Of a stretch of DNA of 25,808 nt, positions 1-12,151 are shown one piece after another. Position 1 is the first letter of the stretch; each line of letters opens with the position of its first letter. The notes under the pieces were generated by a model, which worked only from the letters and a program-made list of their open reading frames with translations, did not search any database and was not told where the DNA came from. The stretch comes from a virus: IMG/VR virus record IMGVR_UViG_3300008108_003675, positions 1 through 25,808 of that record. One strand, 5' to 3'. The position numbers and the translations under genes are program-made.

Positions 1-1383
1 AAAAGGGATTTTCTAAGAACCTTTGCTTTAAATGCTGAGATAGAATATATTTTAGATACTATATGTGACGAAGCAGTAGTATATGATGAGAAGAATTTTT
101 TCTGTCATCCAGCTTTAATGAATATGGATCTAAAGGATGATGTTATAAAATCCATGAGGAAGAATTTCAGAAAACTATATGTTCTTCACAATTTTGCAAA
201 TGGATTAACCGGATGGCAATACTTTAGACAACTAATTGTAGAAGGGTTTTTAGCATTCGAGATAATATATTCAAACGATGGTAAAGAAATAGTTGGTTTT
301 AAAGAATTGGATGCTGTTAGTTTAACTCCAGCTATCGAAAAAAAGCCTGACGGAACAAGAGAAACTATATGGTGGCAGTATTACGGAGAAACTGTTAGAC
401 AAAGAAAGTTATTAGATGCTCAGGTTATTTATATCTCGTATGCTAAAGCCAACGTTGTTTCAAGAGTATCTTACACTGAAAGATTAATAAGGTCTTATAA
501 CTTATTAAAGATTATGGAACACTCCAGAATAATATGGAATGTTATGAATGCTCAGTATAGGATTAAAATGACAGTTCCTATTGGAAGTAAAGCTCCTCAA
601 AAGGCTAAAGAGACACTTGGAGAACTTATGTCCGTATATAAAGAGGATATTAAACTAGATACAAGCTCAGGAGAATTAGCTATAAACGGAAGACCCGATC
701 TTCAATTTTATAAAAACTATCTTTTCCCACAGCAAGGAGGTGAATCAGTAAAAGTAGAAACACTTAATGCTCAAGGTCCTAATTTAAATATAATGGACTC
801 GGTTGTTTATTTCTATAATAAATTAAGACAAGATTCCAAAATACCTTATAACAGATTCTCTTCAAGATTTGGTATGGGTTCAAATAATACTTTTAAAACA
901 GGGGCGGAAGGAGCAGAAAGGGATGAGGTTAGATTTGCTAAATTTATAACAAGATTGAGATCTATATTCCAAGAGATTATAGTAAAACCTCTATGGATAC
1001 AAATGTGCTTAGAATTTCCAGATCTTAAAAACGATGCTGAATTTAGAAGTCAAATAGGTGTTAAATTTGAAAGTGATAATTTATTTGGCGAATCTAGAGA
1101 AATAGAACAACTGATCAAAAAAATTGATTTCATTACTGCAATGGGAGAAATAAAAGAAACAGTAAACGAAGAAGAGGTTCAATTTTTTGATCAAGATTTT
1201 ATGATAGAGAGATGGTTAGATCTTAACTATGAGGATATACAGTTAAATAAATCCTACGTTAAAAAATCAGAGGAAGAAGGTAAAGCCGGGGCTACTGGAG
1301 CTACCGGAGCAGAAGCTGGAGCTACTGGAGCAGAAGCTGGAGCTACTGGAGGCGAAGCAACAGGAGCAGAACCTGCTATTTAA
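1..1383 (+). CDS. 20: T4-type portal protein (gp20-like), 5' end outside window
   Basis: The portal forms the dodecameric ring at the capsid vertex through which DNA is packaged and to which the tail attaches. The reading frame is open from base 1, so the gene begins upstream; the first internal ATG (118) is not the true start. About 460 codons are present. Recognition comes from blocks matching T4 gp20: an early CDEAVVYDE segment, the pattern VETLNAQGPNLNIMDSV followed by KIPYNRF (T4 has EVDTLPGADNTGNMEDI and VPLSRI), and ERDEVRFAKFI, matching T4 TRDELTFAKFI, near the end. The last ~30 residues are unusual: a Gly-Ala-Thr/Glu collagen-like tail encoded by an imperfect 21-bp repeat (1297-1350), absent from T4 gp20. 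No capsid protease or major capsid gene follows; a replication block does. Identification is firm, the role of the tail unknown. Confidence 0.9.
   Translation, partial: KRDFLRTFALNAEIEYILDTICDEAVVYDEKNFFCHPALMNMDLKDDVIKSMRKNFRKLYVLHNFANGLTGWQYFRQLIVEGFLAFEIIYSNDGKEIVGFKELDAVSLTPAIEKKPDGTRETIWWQYYGETVRQRKLLDAQVIYISYAKANVVSRVSYTERLIRSYNLLKIMEHSRIIWNVMNAQYRIKMTVPIGSKAPQKAKETLGELMSVYKEDIKLDTSSGELAINGRPDLQFYKNYLFPQQGGESVKVETLNAQGPNLNIMDSVVYFYNKLRQDSKIPYNRFSSRFGMGSNNTFKTGAEGAERDEVRFAKFITRLRSIFQEIIVKPLWIQMCLEFPDLKNDAEFRSQIGVKFESDNLFGESREIEQLIKKIDFITAMGEIKETVNEEEVQFFDQDFMIERWLDLNYEDIQLNKSYVKKSEEEGKAGATGATGAEAGATGAEAGATGGEATGAEPAI
1297..1350 (+). repeat. 21-bp imperfect tandem repeat in the portal 3' end
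   Basis: Two 21-bp units (1297-1317 and 1318-1338), differing by one base, are followed by a partial third (1339-1350). They encode GATGAEA-type heptapeptides. The period is a multiple of three, so copy-number change would keep the frame. Confidence 0.8.
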
Positions 1384-1481
1384 AACCAATAAACCGAAAA
1401 CTTACTTATTTTTTTTTAGTATAATATTTAAATCATTTTTATTATTTAGATTTGATTTCTATATTAGCTAAAAACCAATTC

Positions 1482-2807
1482 ATGCAGAAAGAACTTAGAA
1501 TTTTATTAGAGATTGAAAATTCAACAGGCAACGGGTCACAAAAAATTAAACAGGATCTAATAAAAAATAATTACTCTAAGGAATTAGAATATCTTTTAAA
1601 AGTTGCTCTAGATCCATTTTTAACAACAAAACTACACAAGCTTCCAGTTTTAGAAGAATCACCCTATATCATAGAGGATGGAGATCTATTTGAAAGATTT
1701 AAGGATCTTACTGAAAAATTATTTTTTGCACCTGCAGCAAATGATAAATTAAGAGAGGAAGCATTTGAAGTTGTTAACTGTTATCCCCTTTCTATTGATG
1801 AAAGAAAGATTTTGTCTAAAGTTTTAACAAAAAGATTAAACATAGGAATTGGAGCTAAGTTAATAAACAAAGCTTTTAATAAGGAAGTTATACCCGATCC
1901 AAGTCTAATGCTTGCACAAGACGACGAAGACGAAATAAAAAAATGGGATCTAATCGTTTGTGAGGAAAAATATGACGGTGTAAGAGTAATAGCATTTATT
2001 TCCGGTGGTGAAGTAAAATTTTACACAAGGGCTTTCAACGAAATTCCTAATCAATACTTGAAAAAGATTGCAGATGAATGTTTGATACTTATTAAAAATT
2101 CGGGATTAAAAGGAGAATGGTTTTTTGACGGGGAACTTACTGATCTAAACAGGAAAAGTGTATCAGGTAAAGTTACACAAATGTTAAAAGGAAAACCATT
2201 AGATTCTATAGGTGACGATCTTCTTTATAATGTTTTTGATCTTGAAGATGCAGACACGTTAAAATCTGGAAAAGGTATAATTCCTTTTGATGTCAGAAGA
2301 AGTACATTAGAGGGGGTTTTTAGTACATATAAGACAACTTCACTCACTCTTGCAGATTCTTTCTTGACTACTGAAAAAGAAGACATCTACGCTTACTATA
2401 ACAAAATTGTTGCTCGCGGGGGAGAGGGAGTAATTCTTAAAAATCCTGAACATGTATATGAATGCAAGAGATCTAAGAATTGGATTAAGCTTAAGGAGGT
2501 TAATGATTGTGATCTAATAATTACTGGATGGTATCCAGGAGAAGGTAAGAGAGAAGGGTTTATTGGAGGTTTCTATTGTGAAGATTCATCAGGTACAGTT
2601 AAAGTAAAAGTAGGAGCAGGATTTACAGATCAGGATCTTAAAGATCTTAGTGAAAATCCAGATTCTCAAATAGGTAAGGTTTGTGCTATACAATACAACG
2701 TCATAATAAATGATAAGAATGATAATTGGTCTTTGTTTTTACCAAGATTTATAGAAATAAGAAACGATAAGGATTTAGGTGACAATATGAGTGGTTTATG
2801 TAAATGA
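1482..2807 (+). CDS. 30: ATP-dependent DNA ligase, T4 gp30-like
   Basis: Seals nicks in duplex DNA using ATP during lagging-strand synthesis and repair. Counting from ATG 1482 (441 aa), the adenylation motif KYDGVR has its nucleophilic lysine at K163. Motif III is FDGELTD, motif IV is RGGEGVILK with Glu315, and motif V is NWIKLKE. An OB-fold tail follows, and there is no BRCT domain. Size and order match T4 ligase (487 aa). The N-terminus LRILLEIENS aligns with the T4 start LKILNEIAS, which favours ATG 1482. A TTG at 1452 would add ten residues and cannot be excluded. The gene follows the portal after a T-rich gap and is the first of the replication block. Function is firm. Confidence 0.93.
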   Translation: MQKELRILLEIENSTGNGSQKIKQDLIKNNYSKELEYLLKVALDPFLTTKLHKLPVLEESPYIIEDGDLFERFKDLTEKLFFAPAANDKLREEAFEVVNCYPLSIDERKILSKVLTKRLNIGIGAKLINKAFNKEVIPDPSLMLAQDDEDEIKKWDLIVCEEKYDGVRVIAFISGGEVKFYTRAFNEIPNQYLKKIADECLILIKNSGLKGEWFFDGELTDLNRKSVSGKVTQMLKGKPLDSIGDDLLYNVFDLEDADTLKSGKGIIPFDVRRSTLEGVFSTYKTTSLTLADSFLTTEKEDIYAYYNKIVARGGEGVILKNPEHVYECKRSKNWIKLKEVNDCDLIITGWYPGEGKREGFIGGFYCEDSSGTVKVKVGAGFTDQDLKDLSENPDSQIGKVCAIQYNVIINDKNDNWSLFLPRFIEIRNDKDLGDNMSGLCK

Positions 2808-2822
2808 TTTAAATTTTAATAT

Positions 2823-3404
2823 ATGGAGGTTAAGGTAACAAAATTTTTAAAAGGGGTATGTAAAATTCACGGAGAGTCCGATTTTTATATTTATAAAGAA
2901 GAGGCACATAAATGTGCTGAGTGTACTAAGAAGAAATCTAGGGAATGGAGTTTAAAAAATAAAAAATACAAAAAACAATATTCCATTCAATATTGTAAAA
3001 AAAATTCAGAAAAAATAAAACTGCTAAATGATAGACATAAGGAAATAGATAGGAGGAAGAGAATAGAAAAGCACGACGAATTTTATAAAAAATTTGGCGA
3101 CTATATAGAAGAAATAGCATCTAAAATTTCTTTGAAAAAAATACCTAGGGGTACAAAATTTAAGGGGATGGAGAATCCTACTAAGGATAAAATACTTGAA
3201 GTACTTATAAAATCTAAAAGAACACAATTAAACAATTACGAGACATATAGAGCTTCGACAATGGTTAAATGGAATCATCTTAAGTCTCTTAATATGAGAT
3301 CTGCAACAGAAGAGCAGAAATCTATTATAAGAGATGAGTATAAAAGAATAGCAAAGAAAGTTGTTGATGCTGAGATGGAAAGAATATTAAAAAATATTAA
3401 ATGA
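2823..3404 (+). CDS. Small basic protein with N-terminal zinc-binding motif
   Basis: 193 residues, very rich in Lys and Arg. The N-terminus holds a possible zinc site: Cys-x2-His at about residues 13-16 and Cys-x2-Cys at about 31-34, followed by a Lys/Tyr-rich helix. That layout resembles the N-terminal zinc ribbon of many phage endonuclease-like proteins (recombination endonuclease VII or HNH type), but I see no HNH or DHH catalytic block afterwards. The rest is charged, probably helical. The start ATG sits 15 nt after the ligase stop, and the stop overlaps the next start (ATGA), so it is probably co-transcribed with ligase and the clamp-loader gene. A DNA-binding role is an inference; function is not recognised. 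Confidence 0.7.
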   Translation: MEVKVTKFLKGVCKIHGESDFYIYKEEAHKCAECTKKKSREWSLKNKKYKKQYSIQYCKKNSEKIKLLNDRHKEIDRRKRIEKHDEFYKKFGDYIEEIASKISLKKIPRGTKFKGMENPTKDKILEVLIKSKRTQLNNYETYRASTMVKWNHLKSLNMRSATEEQKSIIRDEYKRIAKKVVDAEMERILKNIK

Positions 3405-4348
3405 TACAAGAACTATTAACAGAAAAATTAAGACCGAAGGAACTAAAACACATGATCCTTCCACAAAGAATAAAGGGATCTTTTGAAAGTGGACTTCAAC
3501 AGAATGTTTTATTAGCTGGATCTCCAGGATCTGGTAAAACCAGTATGGCTAAAATTCTAATAAAGAATCATCCATACATTTTTATAAATGTATCAGATGA
3601 AAGTTCAGTAGAAACAATTAGAACTAAAGTTCATGATTTCTGTTCTACAGTTTCTATACTAGACGGGGAGAATCAGATTAAGATTGTAGTTCTAGATGAG
3701 TTCGACGGTGCATCAGATCAGTTCTACAAAGCTTTAAGAGGTACAATAGAGAAATATGCTAGAACAACAAGATTTGTTGCTACGTGTAACTATTTAAGTA
3801 AAATTCCGGATGCTATTAGGTCAAGATTTGAAGTTTATGATTTTGATCCTATGAGTAAGGAAGAAGAGAACGAGATAAAGACCCAATGGCAAGATCGCGT
3901 TTCTAAAATACTTAATCTAATGGAAATAAATCACGACGACAGAAGTCTTGAGCTATTTACAAAGAAGTATTTTCCTGATATGAGATCCGCACTTAATACC
4001 ATACAGAGATGGCAAATAGACGGAGTAACAGATCTAACAGAAAGCAAAATAAACGAGATAACATTTGACCACGAGGAAGTTTTTAATATAGTTCTATCTA
4101 AACCAGATCCAATTGGAAACTACCAATACATAGTTGGTCAATATTCAGGAAGAGTTGATGAGGTTATGGCATCTTTAAGTTCTGACTTTATTAAATGGAT
4201 TGAAGAAAAGAATCCGCAAAAATTAAACTTAATACCTTCTATAGTTATTACTGTGGCGAGATACCAATCTCAAAGAAGCCAAGTAATAGATCCTATAGTT
4301 AGCCTATTAGCTTTAATATTTGAACTACAACAAATGTTCAATAAATGA
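3401..4348 (+). CDS. 44: Clamp-loader ATPase subunit, T4 gp44-like (RFC small-subunit family)
   Basis: AAA+ ATPase that, with the gp62 subunit, opens and loads the gp45-type sliding clamp onto primer-template DNA. Walker A is AGSPGSGKT (residues 39-47, Lys46). Walker B is VVLDEFD (Asp99, Glu100), matching the T4 gp44 DEFD form. Sensor I lies in ATCN, and the arginine-finger region is IRSRFE in place of the usual SRC. 315 aa compares with 319 in T4. The C-terminal helical collar ends near LALIFELQQM, like the T4 end. The start overlaps the previous stop by 4 nt. Its likely partner (6014-6415) lies three genes downstream rather than adjacent as in T4. Confidence 0.92.
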   Translation: MIQELLTEKLRPKELKHMILPQRIKGSFESGLQQNVLLAGSPGSGKTSMAKILIKNHPYIFINVSDESSVETIRTKVHDFCSTVSILDGENQIKIVVLDEFDGASDQFYKALRGTIEKYARTTRFVATCNYLSKIPDAIRSRFEVYDFDPMSKEEENEIKTQWQDRVSKILNLMEINHDDRSLELFTKKYFPDMRSALNTIQRWQIDGVTDLTESKINEITFDHEEVFNIVLSKPDPIGNYQYIVGQYSGRVDEVMASLSSDFIKWIEEKNPQKLNLIPSIVITVARYQSQRSQVIDPIVSLLALIFELQQMFNK

Positions 4349-4360
4349 CCAGTATACTAG

Positions 4361-4389
4361 GCATTATCTAAGGTTTTAGATAGTAATGC
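4361..4389 (+). other. Imperfect hairpin between the clamp-loader and kinase genes
   Basis: GCATTA/TAATGC and TCTAA/TTAGA arms surround a GGTT loop, with a 3-nt bulge on the right side. There is no clean T-tract after it (TTATTATAAT follows), so it may be a weak terminator, an mRNA-processing or stability element, or chance. It sits in the longest gap of the replication block, just before a TATAATAT box (4394-4401) ahead of the kinase start. Confidence 0.4.
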
Positions 4390-4413
4390 TTATTATAATA
4401 TGCAAATAATAAT

Positions 4414-4884
4414 ATGAAAGGAAAAATTATAATAGTTGGACCAGGAGGATCAGGAAAAGATTTTCTGAGAAAAAAAATGGTAGATAAAGGATTCGAGTAT
4501 GGTGTATCTTTTACTAGTAGACCTCCACGTGAGGGAGAGGAAGAAGGAATAGATTATTATTATAGGGATGAAGATTTTTTTAAAGCCAACAACGACATAT
4601 TTCTAGAACTACAAGAATTTAATGGCTGGAGATACGGAATATCCAAGGGGGAATTTTCAATAAAGAATCTTTTCATTCTTAGTCCCGCAGGTCTTAGAAG
4701 CTTACCTAAATCATTTAGAGACGAATCTTTCGTTATTTATTTGAATCCTTCAGCAGAAATTAGAAGAAAAAGATTAGAGGAAAGGAATGATGCAGATAAT
4801 GTCGGAAGAAGATTTTTAGCTGACGAAAGGGATTTTTCTGGTTTTTTTGACTATGATATAATGATAACAAATGAAGATTTTTAA
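4414..4884 (+). CDS. Guanylate kinase-like nucleoside monophosphate kinase
   Basis: Probably phosphorylates GMP/dGMP to the diphosphate using ATP, feeding nucleotide pools for phage replication. The P-loop is GPGGSGKD (residues 9-16). The guanylate-kinase signature TSRPPREGEEEGIDYYY begins at Thr34 and supplies the GMP-binding Arg/Tyr region. A WRYGIS strand follows, and the lid-like segment has RRKRLEER and RRFLADERD. At 156 aa it is shorter than bacterial Gmk (about 200 aa), mostly through a shortened core and C-terminus. It is not the T4 gene 1 dNMP kinase type. The stop overlaps the next ATG (TAATG), which implies translational coupling to the nuclease gene. Substrate specificity is inferred from the family. 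Confidence 0.82.
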   Translation: MKGKIIIVGPGGSGKDFLRKKMVDKGFEYGVSFTSRPPREGEEEGIDYYYRDEDFFKANNDIFLELQEFNGWRYGISKGEFSIKNLFILSPAGLRSLPKSFRDESFVIYLNPSAEIRRKRLEERNDADNVGRRFLADERDFSGFFDYDIMITNEDF

Positions 4885-6014
4885 TGACAACAGTAGTAGT
4901 AGACGGTAATTATATCTTCCATAAGACATTCGGTATATTTTCTGGATTTGGAAGTAAGAACCCTGGAGATGTATTATCATCAGAGGCTGAAAGAAATATG
5001 TTTATAAGAAAGGTGATAACGGATCTTTGCTATTCTCTTAAACAAATACCAGAAATAAAACAAGTGATATTTTGTAAGGATTCTAGATCTTGGAGAAAAG
5101 ATTACAAAATAACAAGAAGTGTTTATAAGGAAAGTAGAGTAAAAGGAGAAGGTGTAGACTGGGGATCTTTTTTTAGATTAATGGACGAGTTTTCGGAATA
5201 TCTAGAATCTAATGGATTTATTTATAGCTCATATCAAGGAGCGGAAGGAGACGATTTAATTTGGGCTTGGTCTGAATATTTTACAGATAAGAAAGAATCT
5301 GTTATTGTAATAAGTGGTGATAAGGACATGCACCAGTTAGTAAAATACAACGAAGATGTTTGGGTTGGAATATGGAACAGTAATTCTAAAAATAACAAAT
5401 TAATTGTTTCTGAAAATTGGAAAGAAGAATCCGAATCAGAAACAACTATATTTGATGTTAATCCTATCTCTGGAGCTAATTCATCAAAGATGGAAAAGCT
5501 ATTATCTTCTTGTACTTTAGAAAGAATTAACACTAAGGAATACATTTTTAAAAAAATCCTAATGGGTGACAAAAAAGATGACGTTCCTGGAGTTTTTCCG
5601 CACCAAACTAAAAGCGGAAAGAATTCTAATATAGCGGAAGGAAAATCTAATAAAATTTGGGAGCTTTATCAGGAGTCGGAATGGAAAGATTATTCGATGG
5701 AGTATCTATGGGATAATGAAGATTTTCTCGGATGGATAGCTGGTCTTTCATTAAGATTAATATCACAAACAGACAACTCTGAGAATAGAGATAAATTTAA
5801 AAAATTCTACGAGGAAAACGCTAGATTGGTTTGGCTTAATTCTAGGACTCTTCCAAAAAATATGGTTGAAGGATTAAAGAATCACGTACAGGAATTAGAT
5901 TCCAAAGAAAAAATCACATTAAATATAGATAAAAAAGAAATGATTGAAAATTCACCATGGGCTAGCGAAGCTAAACCTCCTAAGGGATTTGATCCATTCG
6001 AACTATTTAACTAA
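4884..6014 (+). CDS. rnh: RNase H / 5'-3' flap exonuclease, T4 Rnh-like (FEN family)
   Basis: Removes RNA primers and 5' flaps from Okazaki fragments; the product is sealed by ligase, also encoded here. The metal-binding acidic residues fit the FEN family: Asp7 in VVVDGNY, the GAEGDD cluster (Asp123, Asp124) and SGDKD (Asp146, Asp148). An arginine-rich stretch with WRKDYK lies in between, like T4 YWRRDFAYYYKKNR. Later KKILMGDKKDDVPGV matches the T4 KILKGDKKDNVASV helix-hairpin-helix region. The protein is 376 aa against 305 in T4. The extra length includes a Ser/Glu/Asn-rich insertion at about residues 175-210. The C-terminus PFELFN could be a clamp- or SSB-interaction tail, which is speculative. 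Confidence 0.87.
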   Translation: MTTVVVDGNYIFHKTFGIFSGFGSKNPGDVLSSEAERNMFIRKVITDLCYSLKQIPEIKQVIFCKDSRSWRKDYKITRSVYKESRVKGEGVDWGSFFRLMDEFSEYLESNGFIYSSYQGAEGDDLIWAWSEYFTDKKESVIVISGDKDMHQLVKYNEDVWVGIWNSNSKNNKLIVSENWKEESESETTIFDVNPISGANSSKMEKLLSSCTLERINTKEYIFKKILMGDKKDDVPGVFPHQTKSGKNSNIAEGKSNKIWELYQESEWKDYSMEYLWDNEDFLGWIAGLSLRLISQTDNSENRDKFKKFYEENARLVWLNSRTLPKNMVEGLKNHVQELDSKEKITLNIDKKEMIENSPWASEAKPPKGFDPFELFN

Positions 6015-6415
6015 TGAATAATCCATTTGATATAATAAAATCATTTTATTCCAAAGCTTGGGATAAGATAAGTGATAGAGATAAAGCTAGAAATCTATTT
6101 ATGGTTAATCGTATATGTTCTATAGCATATCCCCTTCAAGCTAATTCATTTAATAATATAAAAATAAATCCCGAAAAAGTAGTAGACTTTTGGAAGATAT
6201 TTATAACACACAAACACAAAAATAATCCATCTTGGGTATGGACAAAAACATCAAAAAAAGAGAAGGAAAAGGAGAAAAAAGAGTATAAAGAAGAAGTTAT
6301 AAACTTCATAAAAGATAAGTATAGTCTATCTAATAGGGAGATAGAAGAACTTAAAATTTTTTTTCCATCTAAATTTAATTCTTTTTATAAGGAGATTGAA
6401 ACTCTAATAAGTTGA
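6014..6415 (+). CDS. 62: Probable clamp-loader small subunit, gp62-like
   Basis: 133 aa. The segment FMVNRICSIAYP followed by NSFN resembles the conserved 'F(I/M)VNR..S..P....AN..N' region of short gp62 proteins in T4-like cyanophages. A 'WxW' plus Lys-rich stretch and a C-terminal 'YSLSNREIEELKIF' helix match the same layout (basic segment, then a short helical tail). gp62 lacks ATPase motifs, as this protein does, and bridges the gp44 subunits. Its position right after the RNase H gene (stop/start overlap TAATG) in the replication block supports the call. Similarity was judged by eye from remembered family patterns, so the assignment is moderate; otherwise it is a hypothetical replication-block protein. 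Confidence 0.55.
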   Translation: MNNPFDIIKSFYSKAWDKISDRDKARNLFMVNRICSIAYPLQANSFNNIKINPEKVVDFWKIFITHKHKNNPSWVWTKTSKKEKEKEKKEYKEEVINFIKDKYSLSNREIEELKIFFPSKFNSFYKEIETLIS

Positions 6416-6432
6416 TTGAGATTTAAAATCCG

Positions 6433-6440
6433 GATATATA
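6433..6440 (+). promoter_or_regulatory. GATATATA promoter-like element upstream of the collagen-like fibre gene
   Basis: The octamer preceded by CCG lies 21 nt before ATG 6462. The same element stands 19 and 20 nt before 15277 and 22263. It lies in a non-coding gap where replication genes give way to virion genes, and it resembles a one-box late promoter such as the T4 TATAAATA. Confidence 0.5.
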
Positions 6441-6461
6441 TTCTAAACATAATATTCCGGG

Positions 6462-10370
<3,909 letters not shown>

Positions 10371-10376
10371 TATCAA

Positions 10377-11600
10377 ATGATAAGAGAAAACAATTCATAT
10401 AGAAGACATTCAATTTCTAAGGATCAAGGAAAACTTCTGGCTTTTAAGATTGACGGAAAAATAATTAACGTCGATATTTTTAATTGGGACATAAAAGACC
10501 TAAAAGGAAATGCTCCCTGGATATATTCAGACTCTGAAATAGATGGATATGAAAATATATTATCAATATCAAATCTAAATGATCTATGGGCATTTTCAGG
10601 AATGGATTATATAAATTTTTTAGATGAGCTTGAACTAATATATTCTTCCAAAAAATACAAAGAAAAGAATGGTAATGATTCAGTGGATATTGATTCATTC
10701 ACTGAGATTGAATTAAATATCCTGTGTAAGCATTTTATACCTGATTCAGAAATAATAAAAAAAATACTTAGTGAGGACGATATCCTAATCAATTGGGACG
10801 AATTCAATAACAACATAAAAAAATGTAGGGATGATAGACAAGAAGCTGTTTTTAGATATTTAAGAAGAAATGTAGATGACTTTAATTTTAAGGATTTTAT
10901 AGTAAGTACACAATCTCTATTTGACTTTTATAAAAATCACGGCATTCAAAGCTATAATAAGGATAAAATAGACGGAATAGTTGATTGGATAAATGGGGAT
11001 TTTTCTTATATAAACATAAGGACATACTCTATTACAAAGACAGGACCTATACAAACAGATAGTTACAAAATCTATCAATATATTAACAAAGGAAATCAGC
11101 TATTAAAAACTGAAGTATTGGAATCAAAAATAGATCCTAATGGATATTCGATATCTAAATTTACCTCAGATCTAAATGGAGCTAGTCCTGAGGAATTTGA
11201 AACATCTTTAGATTTTACTTGTAAATACTTACCTAAATATTTAGACCCTGAAGAATCTATTGAGTTAGATAAAGATCCTGAGATTGGATACATTGTGGAA
11301 TTATTAGACGTAGATGGAAATATTATTGATTCGCTATTTCCGTTAATAAACGAAAGTAAATTACCATTAGATAATGTAGAACAAGATGCTACAAAAAACG
11401 ATTTAGCTGGAGCTATAAGATCAGATATAAACGAAAGATATAGATTAATATATAACGAAAGAGAAAGTAATACATTTCCATCGGGATCTTTAACAAGGTC
11501 AGATAATTACCTAATTAAATCATACTGGAAAAAAGACCATAGTGATGAAATATTAGATATTTTATTGAAGGGTAAGTATAAAAAAAATATAATTAAATAG
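10377..11600 (+). CDS. Hypothetical protein in the fibre cluster
   Basis: 407 aa, acidic, rich in Asp, Ile, Asn and Tyr, with no signal peptide, membrane segment or recognised motif. The N-terminal part (about 1-200) looks alpha-helical with repeated Asp-Asn-Ile runs. The middle and C-terminal part alternates hydrophobic residues as in beta structure and includes GYIVELLDVDGNIIDSLFP. It begins 6 nt after the fibre gene stop and is followed 8 nt later by the next gene, so it almost certainly shares the fibre transcript. A structural, fibre-connecting or assembly role is inferred only from position. Confidence 0.7.
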   Translation: MIRENNSYRRHSISKDQGKLLAFKIDGKIINVDIFNWDIKDLKGNAPWIYSDSEIDGYENILSISNLNDLWAFSGMDYINFLDELELIYSSKKYKEKNGNDSVDIDSFTEIELNILCKHFIPDSEIIKKILSEDDILINWDEFNNNIKKCRDDRQEAVFRYLRRNVDDFNFKDFIVSTQSLFDFYKNHGIQSYNKDKIDGIVDWINGDFSYINIRTYSITKTGPIQTDSYKIYQYINKGNQLLKTEVLESKIDPNGYSISKFTSDLNGASPEEFETSLDFTCKYLPKYLDPEESIELDKDPEIGYIVELLDVDGNIIDSLFPLINESKLPLDNVEQDATKNDLAGAIRSDINERYRLIYNERESNTFPSGSLTRSDNYLIKSYWKKDHSDEILDILLKGKYKKNIIK

Positions 11601-11608
11601 AATAAATT

Positions 11609-12151
11609 ATGTCAAACTGGCCAACAAATCCACCCAGAATGGGATTAGATATAGGATACATCTATACAGATAACGGAAAAACATGGATATGGAACGGATA
11701 TGCTTGGGATTCAGCTGGTGCTATACCAGTTCAGCCATATAGCTCTATTATATTTAGACACTCATCAATATCTCCCATAGACAATCAGTTATATTTCTTC
11801 GGGGATTTTAATGACCAATTACCACTAACAACATTATCTGATGCTTCTAAGGTTTTATCTCTCTTTGATGGCGAGATAACAGGATATTCTATTCTTTTAT
11901 ATCCAGGAATGGTAACAGGATCCTCAGAGTTATCTAATTATTTACTATACAATGAAACTAAAGGGTTAAACGTATTTGATACTAATATCCCAACAGATAC
12001 AGTGGAAGCTTTAAGTATAAACCTAGATACACCTGTATCTATATCTAGAGGGGATAAGTTATACATAAAATGGACTACACCTACATGGTCAACTAATCCT
12101 ACTAATCTTAGATCTAGAATAGAAATAAAAATTAAACTAACCAATGTCTAA
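11609..12151 (+). CDS. Small virion protein with N-terminal WPxNP/WNGYAWD module
   Basis: 180 aa. The first ~35 residues (MSNWPTNP, then WIWNGYAWD with WNGYAWD at 28-34) closely match the N-terminus of the 760-aa spike-like protein at 15277 (WPANP, WNGYAWD at 26-32). This suggests a shared attachment or fold-capping module. The remaining ~145 residues look like a beta-sandwich: alternating hydrophobics, many Ser/Thr/Asn and no Cys. It could be a short fibre tip or a head/tail decoration protein. The stop overlaps the next start by 8 nt. Confidence 0.72.
   Translation: MSNWPTNPPRMGLDIGYIYTDNGKTWIWNGYAWDSAGAIPVQPYSSIIFRHSSISPIDNQLYFFGDFNDQLPLTTLSDASKVLSLFDGEITGYSILLYPGMVTGSSELSNYLLYNETKGLNVFDTNIPTDTVEALSINLDTPVSISRGDKLYIKWTTPTWSTNPTNLRSRIEIKIKLTNV

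Noticed and set aside
1384-1451. T-run after the portal as an intrinsic terminator
   Set aside because: A run of nine T is present (1411-1417 and flanks), but no convincing stem precedes it.
5234-5572. 112-aa minus-strand frame in the RNase H gene
   Set aside because: Ser/Leu-rich antisense shadow of a gene with clear FEN motifs.
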